The position numbers and the translations under genes are program-made. 64,000 bases of DNA from Paenibacillus rigui (lineage in GTDB: Bacteria; Bacillota; Bacilli; Paenibacillales; NBRC-103111). Location: assembly GCF_002234615.1 (NCBI RefSeq), contig NZ_NMQW01000018.1, positions 1 to 64,000 on the forward strand, given 5' to 3'. A model generated the notes under the pieces. It was given only the letters and a program-made list of their open reading frames with translations. It did not search any database and was not told where the DNA came from. How positions within the stretch are numbered: position 1 is the stretch's first letter; the number at the start of each line of letters is the position of its first letter. Below, piece by piece: positions 19,548 to 28,439 of the stretch.

Positions 19548-19708
19548 AGCAAGCTCCATGGACGATGGACGATCCGAATGCCCATTCCCTCCCTACACAA
19601 GAACGTATGGGTTTGCACATGAATGGACCGTCAGGATAAGGCAGGTGCGACGGGGAATGTTCTGGTTCCGGGATTCCAGTTTGCCTCTTCGTGTGAGGGA
19701 AAACCTAA

Positions 19709-19714
19709 TATAAT
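19709..19714 (+). promoter_or_regulatory. Possible -10 element before the GH95 gene
   Basis: TATAAT lies 49 bases before the GH95 start, inside the 215-base gap 19548-19762. No matching -35 at 16-18 bases is seen (TTGCCT is 22 bases away), so an activator may be needed or the element is chance. Confidence 0.3.
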
Positions 19715-19762
19715 GAAAAGATCTTGCACGGAAGTTATTTATCATAATAGGAGCAGATCATA

Positions 19763-22051
19763 ATGAAGGATTCTACAATTTGGTTTCAGAAGCCCGCTGA
19801 AAATTGGAACGATGCACTCCCCCTGGGCAACGGACGGTTGGGGGCTATGGTGTTTGGTCATGTTGCAAAGGAACGTATTCAGCTGAATGAAGACTCCGTA
19901 TGGTATGGTGGGCCAATGGACCGGAACAATCCGGATGCGTTGCCTAACCTTCCCATGATCCGAGAGCTGATCATGCAAGGGAAATTGCAGGAAGCGCACG
20001 GGTTGGCGGTTACTGCCTTTTCAGGCACCCCGGAAAGTCAGCGGCACTATATGCCTCTCGCTGACCTGCAGCTTCATTTTCATGGACAAGAAGGAGAGGT
20101 AACCGAGTACGTACGTGCTTTGGATTTGTCAACAGGCTCGGTCTCGGTCCGTTATGAAGTCGGCGGTACGACATTTACAAGGGAATTATTCACAAGTTAT
20201 CCGGATCAAGTGATGGCCATCCGGTTGACGGCGAACAAGCCCGGCTCGCTCTCTTTCCGTATTCGGTTAACTCGAACGAAAAACCGTCACATCGACCAGG
20301 TGGGTCGGCTTGGAAACGATACTTTGTTTCTACATGCCAATACGGGCTTCCTCGATAGCTCTACGTGTGTGAAGGCCTCAACGGATGGAGGAAAGCTATC
20401 GGCTATCGGTGAGTTTCTGCTTATAGAACGTGCGGATAGCGCTACGCTTCTGTTAACGGCGGCGACCTCCTTTCGTTATGAGCAACCGGGTGAGCAATGC
20501 CTCTCTGTATTGGACAAAGCCTCATCGCTGTCCTTTGACCAGCTGAAGGAGCGCCATCTGTCCGACTATCGGGAACTGTATGACAGGGTAATCCTGCGGC
20601 TGGGGGCCGAGGAGGAGAACTGTTTAAGCCAACTGCCTGTGGATGAGCGTCTGAAAAGATTTAAAGAGGGGAAAGAAGATGCAGGCTTGTTCGAGCTTTA
20701 TTTTCAATTCGGCCGCTATTTGCTCATCTCCAGCAGTCGTCCCGGTTCATTGCCGGCCAATCTGCAGGGCATTTGGAACGACCAAATGCTTCCTCCCTGG
20801 GACAGCAAGTATACTATTAATATCAATACGCAGATGAATTATTGGCTCGCGGAAAGCTGCAATCTATCCGAATGCCACCAGCCGTTGTTTGACCTGATTG
20901 AACGCATGCGGGCGCCGGGCAGACGCACCGCGGAGAGCATGTACGGCTGTCGCGGCTTCGTAGCGCATCACAACACGGATATTTGGGCAGACACGGCCCC
21001 CCAGGATATGTATTTACCTGCATCGTACTGGCCGATGGGAGCGGCGTGGTTATGCTTGCATCTATGGGAACATTACGCATTTAGTGGAGATCCGGGCTTT
21101 TTGCGGGAAGCCTACCCGGCTATGAAGGAAGCGGCGCTGTTCTTCGTCGATTTCTTAATTCAAGGCCCTGAAGGCAAGTGGGTCACATGTCCATCGGTTT
21201 CTCCTGAGAATACATATATTCTTCCGAGCGGAGAGTCCGGTACTTTGTGCATGGGGCCATCCATGGACAGTCAAATCCTGTACGCATTATTTTCAAGCTG
21301 TATACAAGCAAGTGAGCAGCTTGGGGCAGACGAGGCTTTTCGAGCGCAGCTTGAGAATATAAAGGCGAATCTCCCTGAACCGCGTATCGGCAAGCATGGG
21401 CAAATACAGGAATGGATCGAGGATTATGAGGAAAAAGAGCCGGGACATCGGCATATTTCCCATTTATTCGGCCTTCATCCCGGAAACCAGTTCACGGTCC
21501 GGGGGACGCCTGAACTTGCGGAAGCGGCTGTGGTCACCTTGCGCCGGAGGCTGGCGAATGGCGGTGGCCATACCGGCTGGAGCCGTGCCTGGATCATTAA
21601 TTTCTGGGCCCGGCTGGAACGAGGGGAGGAGGCGTATCATAATGTATCCGAGCTGTTGAGAAAATCAACGCTTCCTAACTTGTTCGACAATCATCCGCCT
21701 TTCCAGATCGACGGCAACTTCGGGGGCATGGCGGGGATAGCTGAGATGCTGCTGCAAAGCCATGCAGGAGAGCTACATCTTCTTCCTGCACTGCCAAAAG
21801 CATGGTCTGAGGGAGAAGTGAAAGGACTGAGAGCACGGGGGGGCTTCGAGGTACGGATGGCATGGGAACGGGGTCAATTGAAGCAAGCGGTTATCCATTC
21901 AAGTCTTGGCGGCATCTGTCGGGTAAGAACAGATGCCGCAATTGCCCTGACCACAGGTGGCGGCGTTCAAGTGATGGAGCGTGACCCCGTCAGCGAGCTG
22001 ATTGAGTTTGCTGTGGAGGCAGGCGGAACCTATGTGCTGACGGCACTATAG
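19763..22051 (+). CDS. GH95 alpha-L-fucosidase / alpha-L-galactosidase
   Basis: A 762-residue cytoplasmic inverting glycosidase acting on terminal alpha-linked L-fucose or L-galactose. The GH95 core is complete: [15 protein letters not shown] and [12 protein letters not shown] at the N-terminus, N353 and N355 in NINTQMNYW, the general acid E550 in IQEW before [13 protein letters not shown], and D650 in QIDGNFGG. These match the Asn/Asn/Glu/Asp set of Bifidobacterium AfcA. There is no signal peptide. It lies in the same direction as the lyase genes but after a 215-base gap, so it may have its own promoter. A second GH95 begins at 63569. Confidence 0.93.
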   Translation: MKDSTIWFQKPAENWNDALPLGNGRLGAMVFGHVAKERIQLNEDSVWYGGPMDRNNPDALPNLPMIRELIMQGKLQEAHGLAVTAFSGTPESQRHYMPLADLQLHFHGQEGEVTEYVRALDLSTGSVSVRYEVGGTTFTRELFTSYPDQVMAIRLTANKPGSLSFRIRLTRTKNRHIDQVGRLGNDTLFLHANTGFLDSSTCVKASTDGGKLSAIGEFLLIERADSATLLLTAATSFRYEQPGEQCLSVLDKASSLSFDQLKERHLSDYRELYDRVILRLGAEEENCLSQLPVDERLKRFKEGKEDAGLFELYFQFGRYLLISSSRPGSLPANLQGIWNDQMLPPWDSKYTININTQMNYWLAESCNLSECHQPLFDLIERMRAPGRRTAESMYGCRGFVAHHNTDIWADTAPQDMYLPASYWPMGAAWLCLHLWEHYAFSGDPGFLREAYPAMKEAALFFVDFLIQGPEGKWVTCPSVSPENTYILPSGESGTLCMGPSMDSQILYALFSSCIQASEQLGADEAFRAQLENIKANLPEPRIGKHGQIQEWIEDYEEKEPGHRHISHLFGLHPGNQFTVRGTPELAEAAVVTLRRRLANGGGHTGWSRAWIINFWARLERGEEAYHNVSELLRKSTLPNLFDNHPPFQIDGNFGGMAGIAEMLLQSHAGELHLLPALPKAWSEGEVKGLRARGGFEVRMAWERGQLKQAVIHSSLGGICRVRTDAAIALTTGGGVQVMERDPVSELIEFAVEAGGTYVLTAL

Positions 22052-22144
22052 CTTTCATTGTTCTCCGTTAACTAATCAATGCTCAATGATAAGCCACTTT
22101 ACGAAGGTATACATTACAGTCAACAATAAAGGATGTGCATAACT

Positions 22145-23719
22145 TTGACGATACAAGAGATCAATATTTCGCAAGAGGGTAAGAAACTGACTCCTATTTG
22201 GAATAAATGTGTGGGAGCGGGAAGGGCTAACGAGGGACTGCGGGCCAATTGGCTGGAGCAGCTTCAAATGGTGGTATCGGAATGCGGATTTGAATATATC
22301 CGCTTCCACGGCTTGTTCCATGACGATATGTTCGTATACAACGAAGTGAATGGAGCGGTAGCTCACAATTGGCAGTATGTGGACGAGTTATTTGATCGCC
22401 TGCTCGATATGGGCATTCGTCCATTTGTGGAATTTGGCTTTACTCCAAAGGATCTGGCATCCGGGGAAGGAACCGTATTTTGGTGGAAAGGAAACGTGAC
22501 GCCGCCAAGCTCATATGAAGCTTGGACCGAGCTAATTTATCAATCGGTTCAGCACTGGATTCAGCGCTACGGGATCGACGAAGTGCTTCAATGGTTTTTT
22601 GAAGTGTGGAATGAACCGAACCTGAGCCCGTTCTGGAAAGGAACACGTACCCAATATTACGAGTTATATAAATGCAGTGTCCAGGCGATCAAGTCCATTC
22701 ATCCGAAGCTTCGGGTTGGGGGTCCTGCGACAAGCAACTTTGTTCCGGATGACCGGTTCGATGGGGATAGAGAAGATCTGAGCAAGCATCAAACGTTCAC
22801 CTCGCCAAATATTGACGACGCGGAGTGGAGACCGGTCTGGGTAAAAGATTTTTTGGAGTATTGCAGCCGAGAGCAATTACCGGTGGACTTCGTATCCTGC
22901 CACCCGTATCCGACGGATTTTGCATTGGACGGACACGGCAACGGGCGCAATTATAGCCGCAGCGTGGAGGCGACTAGGCGAGATCTGACGCTGTTGAAGC
23001 GTATCGTGCAGGAGAGTGCCTTTCCGGAGGCGGAAATTCATTTGACCGAATGGAGCTCCAGTCCTTCCCCTAGAGATCATAGCCACGATCATCTGCCTGC
23101 TGCAGCTTATGTGGTGAAAGCTAATCTGGACGCAGCATCTTTAACCGACTCGTTGTCTTACTGGACATTTACAGATGTATTCGAAGAGAAAGGCGCAGGC
23201 GCTTCCATATTTCATGGCGGTTTCGGCATGGTGAACTTCCAAGGGATTGTCAAACCGACCTTCCATGCGTACCGCTTCCTGAATCGCTTAGGAGATATCG
23301 AGATTGACAGAGTTGAGCAAGGCATTGTCACCCGATCTTCAAAGGATGGACGCATTGCAGCGTTATTCTACAACTATGATCATGAAAGTGTTCCTACAGC
23401 GCCGCCGGTAACGAATAATCGTGAGGAAGCCGAGCAGGTACAGCAATCAGGGCGTCCTCGCTCACTACAATTGCAGTTGAGCGGGCTCAAGCCGAACAGT
23501 CTCTTCCGTGTCGAAGCGGTGGATGAAGAACACGGGTACGCTATCCCGCTATGGAAGGGCATGGGATTGCCTGAGCCGCCGAATCGGGAGCAGACTCAAT
23601 TGCTTAAAGCTGCGTCACAGCGCACACGCCAATCCGCTTTATCCGCTGACGAGAATGGCGTTCTTCATTTAAATATCGAACTGGCACCGTGGAGCATTCT
23701 ATTATTGAAGCAAGTGTAA
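22145..23719 (+). CDS. GH39 family glycosidase (beta-xylosidase or iduronidase type)
   Basis: A 524-residue cytoplasmic retaining glycosidase. The acid/base E157 lies in FEVWNEPNL and the nucleophile E302 in HLTEWSSS. RFHGLFHDDM and VDFVSCHPYP are further GH39 landmarks. I prefer TTG at 22145, which has AAAGGATG about ten bases upstream; the ATG at 22133 overlaps that site. Known activities are beta-xylosidase and, in animals, alpha-L-iduronidase. With uronate-processing enzymes next door, either a xyloside or a uronic-acid glycoside is plausible. It ends the first sugar locus and is followed by a terminator. Confidence 0.88.
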   Translation: MTIQEINISQEGKKLTPIWNKCVGAGRANEGLRANWLEQLQMVVSECGFEYIRFHGLFHDDMFVYNEVNGAVAHNWQYVDELFDRLLDMGIRPFVEFGFTPKDLASGEGTVFWWKGNVTPPSSYEAWTELIYQSVQHWIQRYGIDEVLQWFFEVWNEPNLSPFWKGTRTQYYELYKCSVQAIKSIHPKLRVGGPATSNFVPDDRFDGDREDLSKHQTFTSPNIDDAEWRPVWVKDFLEYCSREQLPVDFVSCHPYPTDFALDGHGNGRNYSRSVEATRRDLTLLKRIVQESAFPEAEIHLTEWSSSPSPRDHSHDHLPAAAYVVKANLDAASLTDSLSYWTFTDVFEEKGAGASIFHGGFGMVNFQGIVKPTFHAYRFLNRLGDIEIDRVEQGIVTRSSKDGRIAALFYNYDHESVPTAPPVTNNREEAEQVQQSGRPRSLQLQLSGLKPNSLFRVEAVDEEHGYAIPLWKGMGLPEPPNREQTQLLKAASQRTRQSALSADENGVLHLNIELAPWSILLLKQV

Positions 23720-23791
23720 GAGAACGGCGGGCGTTCCCGGAGACCTCCGGGCATGTCCGCTTTGTTGGTTTAGAGCATGTTGCTTCGCTAT

Positions 23792-23816
23792 GACGCCGGA
23801 AGGCGTCTTTCTTTTT
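23792..23816 (+). terminator. Intrinsic terminator after the GH39 gene
   Basis: GACGCC and GGCGTC pair around a GGAA loop and are followed by TTTCTTTTT. It ends the first carbohydrate locus. Confidence 0.85.
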
Positions 23817-23859
23817 AACATTATAGAATTTATAAAATTTCAGGGTGGAGTGTGGAGAG

Positions 23860-23952
23860 ATGTATCCCGAATATTACAAGGGTGTACATGGATATGAATA
23901 CCGGATTGAGGATCGGTTAGGAAAAAAAGAAGTCGAAGGTAGCTCAAAGTAG
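23860..23952 (+). CDS. Possible 30-residue small protein
   Basis: ATG at 23860 opens a 30-codon frame, and AGGGTGGAG lies upstream as a possible ribosome site. The product is tyrosine- and charge-rich (begins MYPEYYKGVHGYEYR) without membrane or signal features. It lies directly before a long inverted repeat. I do not recognise it; it could be a gene remnant or a leader peptide. Confidence 0.25.
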   Translation: MYPEYYKGVHGYEYRIEDRLGKKEVEGSSK

Positions 23953-23960
23953 AACAAAAA

Positions 23961-24077
23961 GGGAATGGATATGGGGTGGAAAAGCGATAGCGTCCGTATT
24001 TGAAATCGTGTTATTATCGCTACATAAATTTAAAAAACACGATTTCAAGAAACGGTTGGAGCCCCATATCCATTCCC
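23961..24077. repeat. 117-nt nested inverted repeat
   Basis: The outer arms GGGAATGGATATGGGG (23961-23976) and its exact complement (24062-24077) enclose inner arms TTGAAATCGTGTT (24000-24012) and its exact complement (24036-24048), with short CCGT/ACGG pairing just outside the inner arms. Transcribed, this would fold into one long, interrupted stem. No target-site duplication is obvious, so a MITE is not proven. A terminator follows at 24109-24136, so a structured non-coding transcript is an alternative. Confidence 0.85.
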
Positions 24078-24108
24078 CCCATGCTCAAACGTATTGGGTT
24101 AGACAAGG

Positions 24109-24136
24109 ACCTGAGGCGTAGCCTCGGGTTTTTCTT
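24109..24136 (+). terminator. Intrinsic terminator after the inverted repeat
   Basis: ACCTGAGGC and GCCTCGGGT pair around GTA with one G-T pair and are followed by TTTTTCTT. No recognised gene precedes it on this strand, so it would end the small frame or repeat transcript. Confidence 0.75.
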
Positions 24137-24150
24137 AAGCCTGCCGGATG

Positions 24151-24339
24151 TCATGATTTGTAGAAATGACTCATATAAGCCGAGGGCGACTCGCCGAATA
24201 CTTTCTTGAACACTCTGCTGAAATAGTAAGGATTCTGATACCCCAGCCGTTTGCTGATCTCCGATACGTTAAGAGAGGTGCTACGAATAAGCTCAAGAGC
24301 ATGGTTCATCCTCAGCTTGGTATGTGCTTCAAAATGCAT
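24151..24339 (-). pseudogene. AraC-family regulator remnant, C-terminal helix-turn-helix only
   Basis: The minus-strand frame encodes about 62 residues ending the AraC DNA-binding domain: KLRMNHALELIRSTSLNVSEISKRLGYQNPYYFSRVFKKVFGESPSAY. The first recognition helix and the whole effector domain are missing. Upstream codons (ending NRS before the first Met) no longer resemble the family. It is therefore a decayed gene. It points away from the siderophore genes and may be what is left of an earlier regulator of that locus. Confidence 0.8.
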
Positions 24340-24473
24340 ACTTCTGTTTGCTTGAGGCTCTGAGCCTGCTGCGGGCGGCCGGAGGAAGCATTCATCTTTT
24401 TTGTATGCGGTTCATGTAATCATTCAGTTTCCTTAAGGGCAGATTTAGTATATAAAACGGCTAAAATTAGATA

Positions 24474-24502
24474 TGTACATGGCAAAGCTTGCCTTCTATA
24501 AT
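24474..24502 (+). promoter_or_regulatory. Promoter of the siderophore uptake genes
   Basis: TGTACA (24474-24479) and TATAAT (24497-24502) are 17 bases apart. The -10 runs into the Fur palindrome at 24501, so bound Fur would block RNA polymerase. Confidence 0.65.
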
Positions 24503-24519
24503 TGATAATAATTATCAAT
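24501..24519. promoter_or_regulatory. Fur box
   Basis: ATTGATAATAATTATCAAT is a perfect 19-base palindrome and an excellent match to the TGATAAT-1-ATTATCA core bound by the ferric uptake regulator. It overlaps the -10 of the siderophore-binding protein gene, predicting expression only under iron limitation. Confidence 0.9.
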
Positions 24520-24567
24520 ATCAACTATGAAGGACTTGAGGGTCTAATAACGGGAGGAAACCAACCG

Positions 24568-25542
24568 ATGAGAGTGATCAAAATGATGCTGGTGCTTATG
24601 CTGGCATTGGCCGTTTCGGCATGCGGAGCAAGCGGCGGGGCGAAGAACAGCGGTAGTCCGTCTGCGGGAGACGGGAAGCCTGGGCAAGCCGGTACGGAGA
24701 AAACCATTCAACACGCATTGGGTACAGCTGCGCTGAAAAAGAAACCGGAACGTGTCGTCGTGCTGTTCAATGGCGGTGTAGATATTGTAATTGCGCTGGG
24801 TGTAAAACCGGTTGGAGCGGTGGAATCTTGGGATCAGAAGCCATGGTACAACTATTTGCGTCCGCAGATGGAGGGTGTGAAGAACCTGGGGGATGAGACC
24901 CAGCCTAACGTGGAAGCCATCCTGGCCTTGAAGCCGGACTTGATCATCGGAGCCAAGAGCCGTCATGAGAAGATCTATCCCCAGCTGAACAGCATCGCCC
25001 CTACCGTTATTGTGGAAGAGTTGTTTAATTGGAAAGAAAATATGAAGATCGCTGCTGATGCTCTGAGTAAGCAGGACGAAGCGGCAAAATTTTTAAGCGA
25101 TTGGGATCAACGGGTTGCCGAGTTTAAGCAAAAGGCAGGCGGAAAGCTCTCCAATACGGAAGTGTCCCTTATCCGATTTGAGAAAGACGGCAGCGCACGG
25201 ATCTACGTCACAGGTTTCGCAGGGACGATCTTCAACGAGCTCGGGCTCAGCCGGCCGAAATCCCAGCAGCTAGAGGGGAAATCGGTTGTCAATCTTACAT
25301 CGAAGGAGCAGATGTCACAGCTTGACGGCGATTTCATATTTGATATTACCCAAAGCGGCAGCGACCCTAATCATGCGAAATCCCAGAGCGAGTGGACGGC
25401 ACATCCATTATGGAAGGGCTTGAAGGGCGTCAAGAATGATAAATATTTTAAAGTAGATGCCATAACATGGAATTTAAGCGGCGGTGCCTTGGCGGCGAAA
25501 GCGCTGCTCGATGATTTGTATAAATATTTTGATATTCAATAG
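24568..25542 (+). CDS. Iron-siderophore ABC importer, substrate-binding lipoprotein (FecB/FhuD type)
   Basis: A 324-residue binding protein that captures a ferric siderophore outside the membrane. The signal peptide ends in LAVSAC with the lipidated C19. The class III binding-protein fold is indicated by RVVVLFNGGVDIVIALGVKPVGAVESW, NVEAILALKPDLIIGAKSRHEKIYPQLNSIAPTVIVE and a long linking helix. ATG at 24568 has GGGAGG ten bases upstream; an upstream in-frame TTG lies inside the Fur box and is rejected. Two FecCD permeases follow. No ATPase gene is present, so a shared FhuC/YusV-like ATPase is expected elsewhere. Confidence 0.92.
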   Translation: MRVIKMMLVLMLALAVSACGASGGAKNSGSPSAGDGKPGQAGTEKTIQHALGTAALKKKPERVVVLFNGGVDIVIALGVKPVGAVESWDQKPWYNYLRPQMEGVKNLGDETQPNVEAILALKPDLIIGAKSRHEKIYPQLNSIAPTVIVEELFNWKENMKIAADALSKQDEAAKFLSDWDQRVAEFKQKAGGKLSNTEVSLIRFEKDGSARIYVTGFAGTIFNELGLSRPKSQQLEGKSVVNLTSKEQMSQLDGDFIFDITQSGSDPNHAKSQSEWTAHPLWKGLKGVKNDKYFKVDAITWNLSGGALAAKALLDDLYKYFDIQ

Positions 25543-25606
25543 GATAAAGAGCCCAATGGATGAGCGAGCATGCTCATTCATTTGTGTGTCACAAGGAGAT
25601 TCGGAA

Positions 25607-26620
25607 ATGATAGCAAGCAAACAGTCAAAGGATTGGAAATGGAGCGGATTGTTGGCCGGTTGCATTGTCATGGTATTAGGCATGGTGTCGAGCGTCTTGC
25701 TCGGTGCCGTGAACTATAACTGGCATACGGCCTGGGATGCGGTCTTTCATTATGACGAACAAGTAACCGAGCAGGTCATTATTCGAACAACCCGACTGCC
25801 GAGAGCGTTTATCGCAGCGGCCATCGGTGCAAGTCTCGCCATCGCAGGAGCACTTATGCAGACCTTAACCCGTAACCCGCTTGCCGCACCGAGTGTCCTG
25901 GGCGTCAATGCAGGAGCGACCTTTCTCGTTGTATTGGGAGCGGTGGCTTTCTCGGTTTCCTCCATGCAAGTGCTGATGATGCTTGCGTTTGCCGGAGCGG
26001 CAGGCGCAGCTATTATCGTGTATGTGCTGGGTTCGGTGGGACGCGATGGCTTGACTCCCTTGAAAATTGTTTTAGCCGGGGCGGCGATGACGGCGTTATT
26101 CTCGTCTTTTACACAAGGAATTCTTGTGCTGAACAAGCAAGGGTTAAATACCGTATTGTACTGGCTGACCGGGACCATTGCAGGACGGTCGCCCGATAAC
26201 CTGCTTGCGGTGCTGCCCTATATGGCCTTGTGCTGGGTGGCGGCATGGCTCATCGCTCGGGATATGAACCTGCTGATGATGGGAGAGGACTCAGCCAAGG
26301 GGCTGGGGCAGAAGACGATAGGGATCAAAGTGACCGCAGGCGTCATCATCGTTGTGTTGGCTGGAAGCTCGGTATCTGTAGCTGGCCCTATCGGCTTCAT
26401 TGGGATTGTCATTCCGCATGTCTCGAGATTTTTTGCCGGGGTGGACCATCGATGGGTCATTCCTTATTGTGCGGTGCTCGGTGCAATCCTCCTCCTTGGA
26501 GCGGATATCGCAGCCCGTTTCATAATGATCCCGGAAGAGCTGCCTGTCGGTGTCATGACTGCGGCCATCGGCGCGCCGTTCTTCATGTATATCGCACGGA
26601 AGGGGGCGGCGCGCTCATGA
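25607..26620 (+). CDS. Iron-siderophore ABC permease (FecCD family)
   Basis: A 337-residue protein with about nine to ten membrane spans, one half of the siderophore channel. Family motifs are RLPRAFIAAAIGASLAIAGALMQTLTRNPLAAPSVLGVNAGA and GPIGFIGIVIPHVSRFFAGVDHR. ATG at 25607 has AAGGAG ten bases upstream; the longer open frame overlapping the previous gene is not needed. Its stop overlaps the next permease start, so the two halves are coupled. Confidence 0.93.
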   Translation: MIASKQSKDWKWSGLLAGCIVMVLGMVSSVLLGAVNYNWHTAWDAVFHYDEQVTEQVIIRTTRLPRAFIAAAIGASLAIAGALMQTLTRNPLAAPSVLGVNAGATFLVVLGAVAFSVSSMQVLMMLAFAGAAGAAIIVYVLGSVGRDGLTPLKIVLAGAAMTALFSSFTQGILVLNKQGLNTVLYWLTGTIAGRSPDNLLAVLPYMALCWVAAWLIARDMNLLMMGEDSAKGLGQKTIGIKVTAGVIIVVLAGSSVSVAGPIGFIGIVIPHVSRFFAGVDHRWVIPYCAVLGAILLLGADIAARFIMIPEELPVGVMTAAIGAPFFMYIARKGAARS

Positions 26621-27660
26621 ATTCACACATTCCTTTGCGCTCTAAGCGGGGCAGTCTTTCCATTCTGGTGCATAAGAAGACTGTTTGGGTTTCTTTACTA
26701 CTGGTCTTAAGCTGCTTGCTGATTGCTGTCGTCAGCACAGGTATGGGGGAGCTGTACATCTCTCCCTGGAACGTGATCCTTAGCGTGTTCGGAGCCGGCT
26801 CCGAAGATTACTCACTGGTGATTCAGAAGCTGAGGCTGCCGAGAATTACGGTAGCCTTGCTGGCGGGAGCATCGCTGGCCGCGGCAGGAGCGCTGCTGCA
26901 AGGCATTGTCCGCAATCCGTTGGCTTCGCCGGATATGATGGGCGTAACGGGCGGGGCCTCTGTTGCGGCCGTGGCCTTCCTAACTTATTTTGCCGGCGGC
27001 CTTAGCATTCGCTGGCTTCCTTTTGCAGCGATGTCAGGCGCCACTGCCGTCTCCGCCATTTTGTATCTGTTGGCTTGGAAGCGCGGGGTAACCCCGTTTC
27101 GGCTCATCCTGGTCGGGATCGGCATGTCGTCACTCATGTCTGCAGCAACCACGATGATGATCATGTTCAGTCCGAAAAACGATGCCGCTCAAGCTTATTT
27201 ATGGTTAACCGGCTCCGTGTATTCCACCAATTGGGAGAACGTACTGACGATTTTGCCGTGGACGGCGGTACTGCTTCCATGTTGTCTTCTTGTCGCGCGC
27301 CATGTCAACATCTCTCAGCTTGGGGACGAAATCTCGATGGGAGCCGGGAGTCGGGTCGAAAGGAACCGTCTCCTTCTCCTGCTTCTCAGCGTTGCACTTG
27401 CAGCCTCGGCCGTTGCTGTGGCAGGCGGGATCGGCTTTGTCGGGCTTATCGCGCCGCACATGGCACGCAAGCTGGTCGGTCCCAGCTTCGAGAATGTACT
27501 GCCGGTCTCCGCGCTGCTTGGAGGCGCAATCGTGATGCTGGCGGATCTTGTGGGGAGAACCGTTTTTCTCCCGTTGGATGTGCCTGCAGGGGTATTTACA
27601 TCTGCGGTAGGAGCGCCATTCTTCATCTATTTACTTTATACGAGAAGGAATGCAAGATAA
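26617..27660 (+). CDS. Iron-siderophore ABC permease, second FecCD subunit
   Basis: A 347-residue membrane protein pairing with the preceding permease. It shows RLPRITVALLAGASLAAAGALLQGIVRNPLASPDMMGVTGGA and GGIGFVGLIAPHMARKLVGP. ATG at 26617 overlaps the previous stop (ATGA). The frame is open far upstream, but those residues are shadow coding of the first permease. The heterodimer of two FecCD proteins is the FeuBC/FhuBG arrangement of Bacillota. Confidence 0.92.
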   Translation: MNSHIPLRSKRGSLSILVHKKTVWVSLLLVLSCLLIAVVSTGMGELYISPWNVILSVFGAGSEDYSLVIQKLRLPRITVALLAGASLAAAGALLQGIVRNPLASPDMMGVTGGASVAAVAFLTYFAGGLSIRWLPFAAMSGATAVSAILYLLAWKRGVTPFRLILVGIGMSSLMSAATTMMIMFSPKNDAAQAYLWLTGSVYSTNWENVLTILPWTAVLLPCCLLVARHVNISQLGDEISMGAGSRVERNRLLLLLLSVALAASAVAVAGGIGFVGLIAPHMARKLVGPSFENVLPVSALLGGAIVMLADLVGRTVFLPLDVPAGVFTSAVGAPFFIYLLYTRRNAR

Positions 27661-27759
27661 GAGGCGCAAGTCGGTTGGTTTAGAGCGCAGTCGGGAGCCA
27701 ACAGCCGGCAGCCTAATTTAGCTTAGAAGAAGGTAACTCACATAGGAGGTTTGGCAGGT

Positions 27760-28338
27760 ATGACACAAACAAATACGAAGGTTCAAGGAAATGTATCGGA
27801 GCTGATCAAGCAGAGAAGAACGGTTCGCGTATTCAAGAGCGATCCAGTCCCTACGGAGCTGCTGACGGAGCTCTTGAATGTAGCCGTGTGGGCTCCGAAT
27901 CATGGTCACAGGGAGCCATGGAGGTTCATCCTGTTTCAGGGTGAGGGCAGAGCCAGAATTGCGGAAGCGATGGTGCAGACGTATTCGGGAGAAGATCTGG
28001 AGAAGCACGGAGCGAAGAAAAGGGAATACTTCATGCAGGTTCCTGCTCATCTCGTCATTGTATTGAAGGAAGATCCAAGGCAAAAAGTATGGGACGAAGA
28101 TTACGCGGCCGTCTGCAGCCTGATTCAGAATTTTCAGCTTGCCGCATGGGAGCAGGGGCTTGGCGTCGTTTGGAAAACGAACAACTACGGCTATCAACCG
28201 AAGTTCTGTGAGGCCATCGGGGTGCAGCCCGGTGAGAAAATTGCCGGTGTGCTGCACGTCGGTTATCCGGAGGTCATTCCGCCTGCAAGACCCCGTACAG
28301 CAGCCGAAGCACGGTTGACCGTTGTAGAACACCTGTAA
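27760..28338 (+). CDS. Nitroreductase-family flavoprotein
   Basis: A 192-residue FMN- and NAD(P)H-dependent reductase. The N-terminal QRRTVRVFKSDPVP, the AVWAPNHGHREPWRF flavin-binding segment and the C-terminal GEKIAGVLHVGYP identify the family. ATG at 27760 has AGGAGG ten bases upstream. It sits between the siderophore importer and the Btr-like regulator, so it may act in iron release from the siderophore or in redox balance during iron stress. That role is inference; substrates in this family are hard to predict. Confidence 0.85.
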   Translation: MTQTNTKVQGNVSELIKQRRTVRVFKSDPVPTELLTELLNVAVWAPNHGHREPWRFILFQGEGRARIAEAMVQTYSGEDLEKHGAKKREYFMQVPAHLVIVLKEDPRQKVWDEDYAAVCSLIQNFQLAAWEQGLGVVWKTNNYGYQPKFCEAIGVQPGEKIAGVLHVGYPEVIPPARPRTAAEARLTVVEHL

Positions 28339-28399
28339 ATGAAGCCGCCAGCCGCATATGCCTTTCCAACAGCGCGAAAACCATCTATACTACTATTAA

Positions 28400-28414
28400 T
28401 GATAACGGTTCTCA
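28400..28414. promoter_or_regulatory. Fur box before the Btr-like regulator
   Basis: TGATAACGGTTCTCA is a 7-1-7 palindrome with one mismatch between its halves (TGATAAC against TGAGAAC). It lies 26 bases before the regulator start, suggesting the regulator is also iron-repressed. Confidence 0.65.
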
Positions 28415-28439
28415 ATGCTGTTTGGAAAGGTGACATGTT

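Noticed and set aside
23961-24077. CRISPR-like or tandem repeat interpretation of the repeated sequences
   Set aside because: The repeats are inverted, occur once each and have no spacer array.
24000-24209. 69-codon open frame spanning the inverted repeat and terminator
   Set aside because: It runs through the repeat arm and the terminator, lacks a ribosome site and resembles nothing known.
26230-26616. Long N-terminal extension of the second FecCD permease
   Set aside because: It is a shadow of the first permease in another frame; ATG 26617 with ATGA overlap is the normal start.
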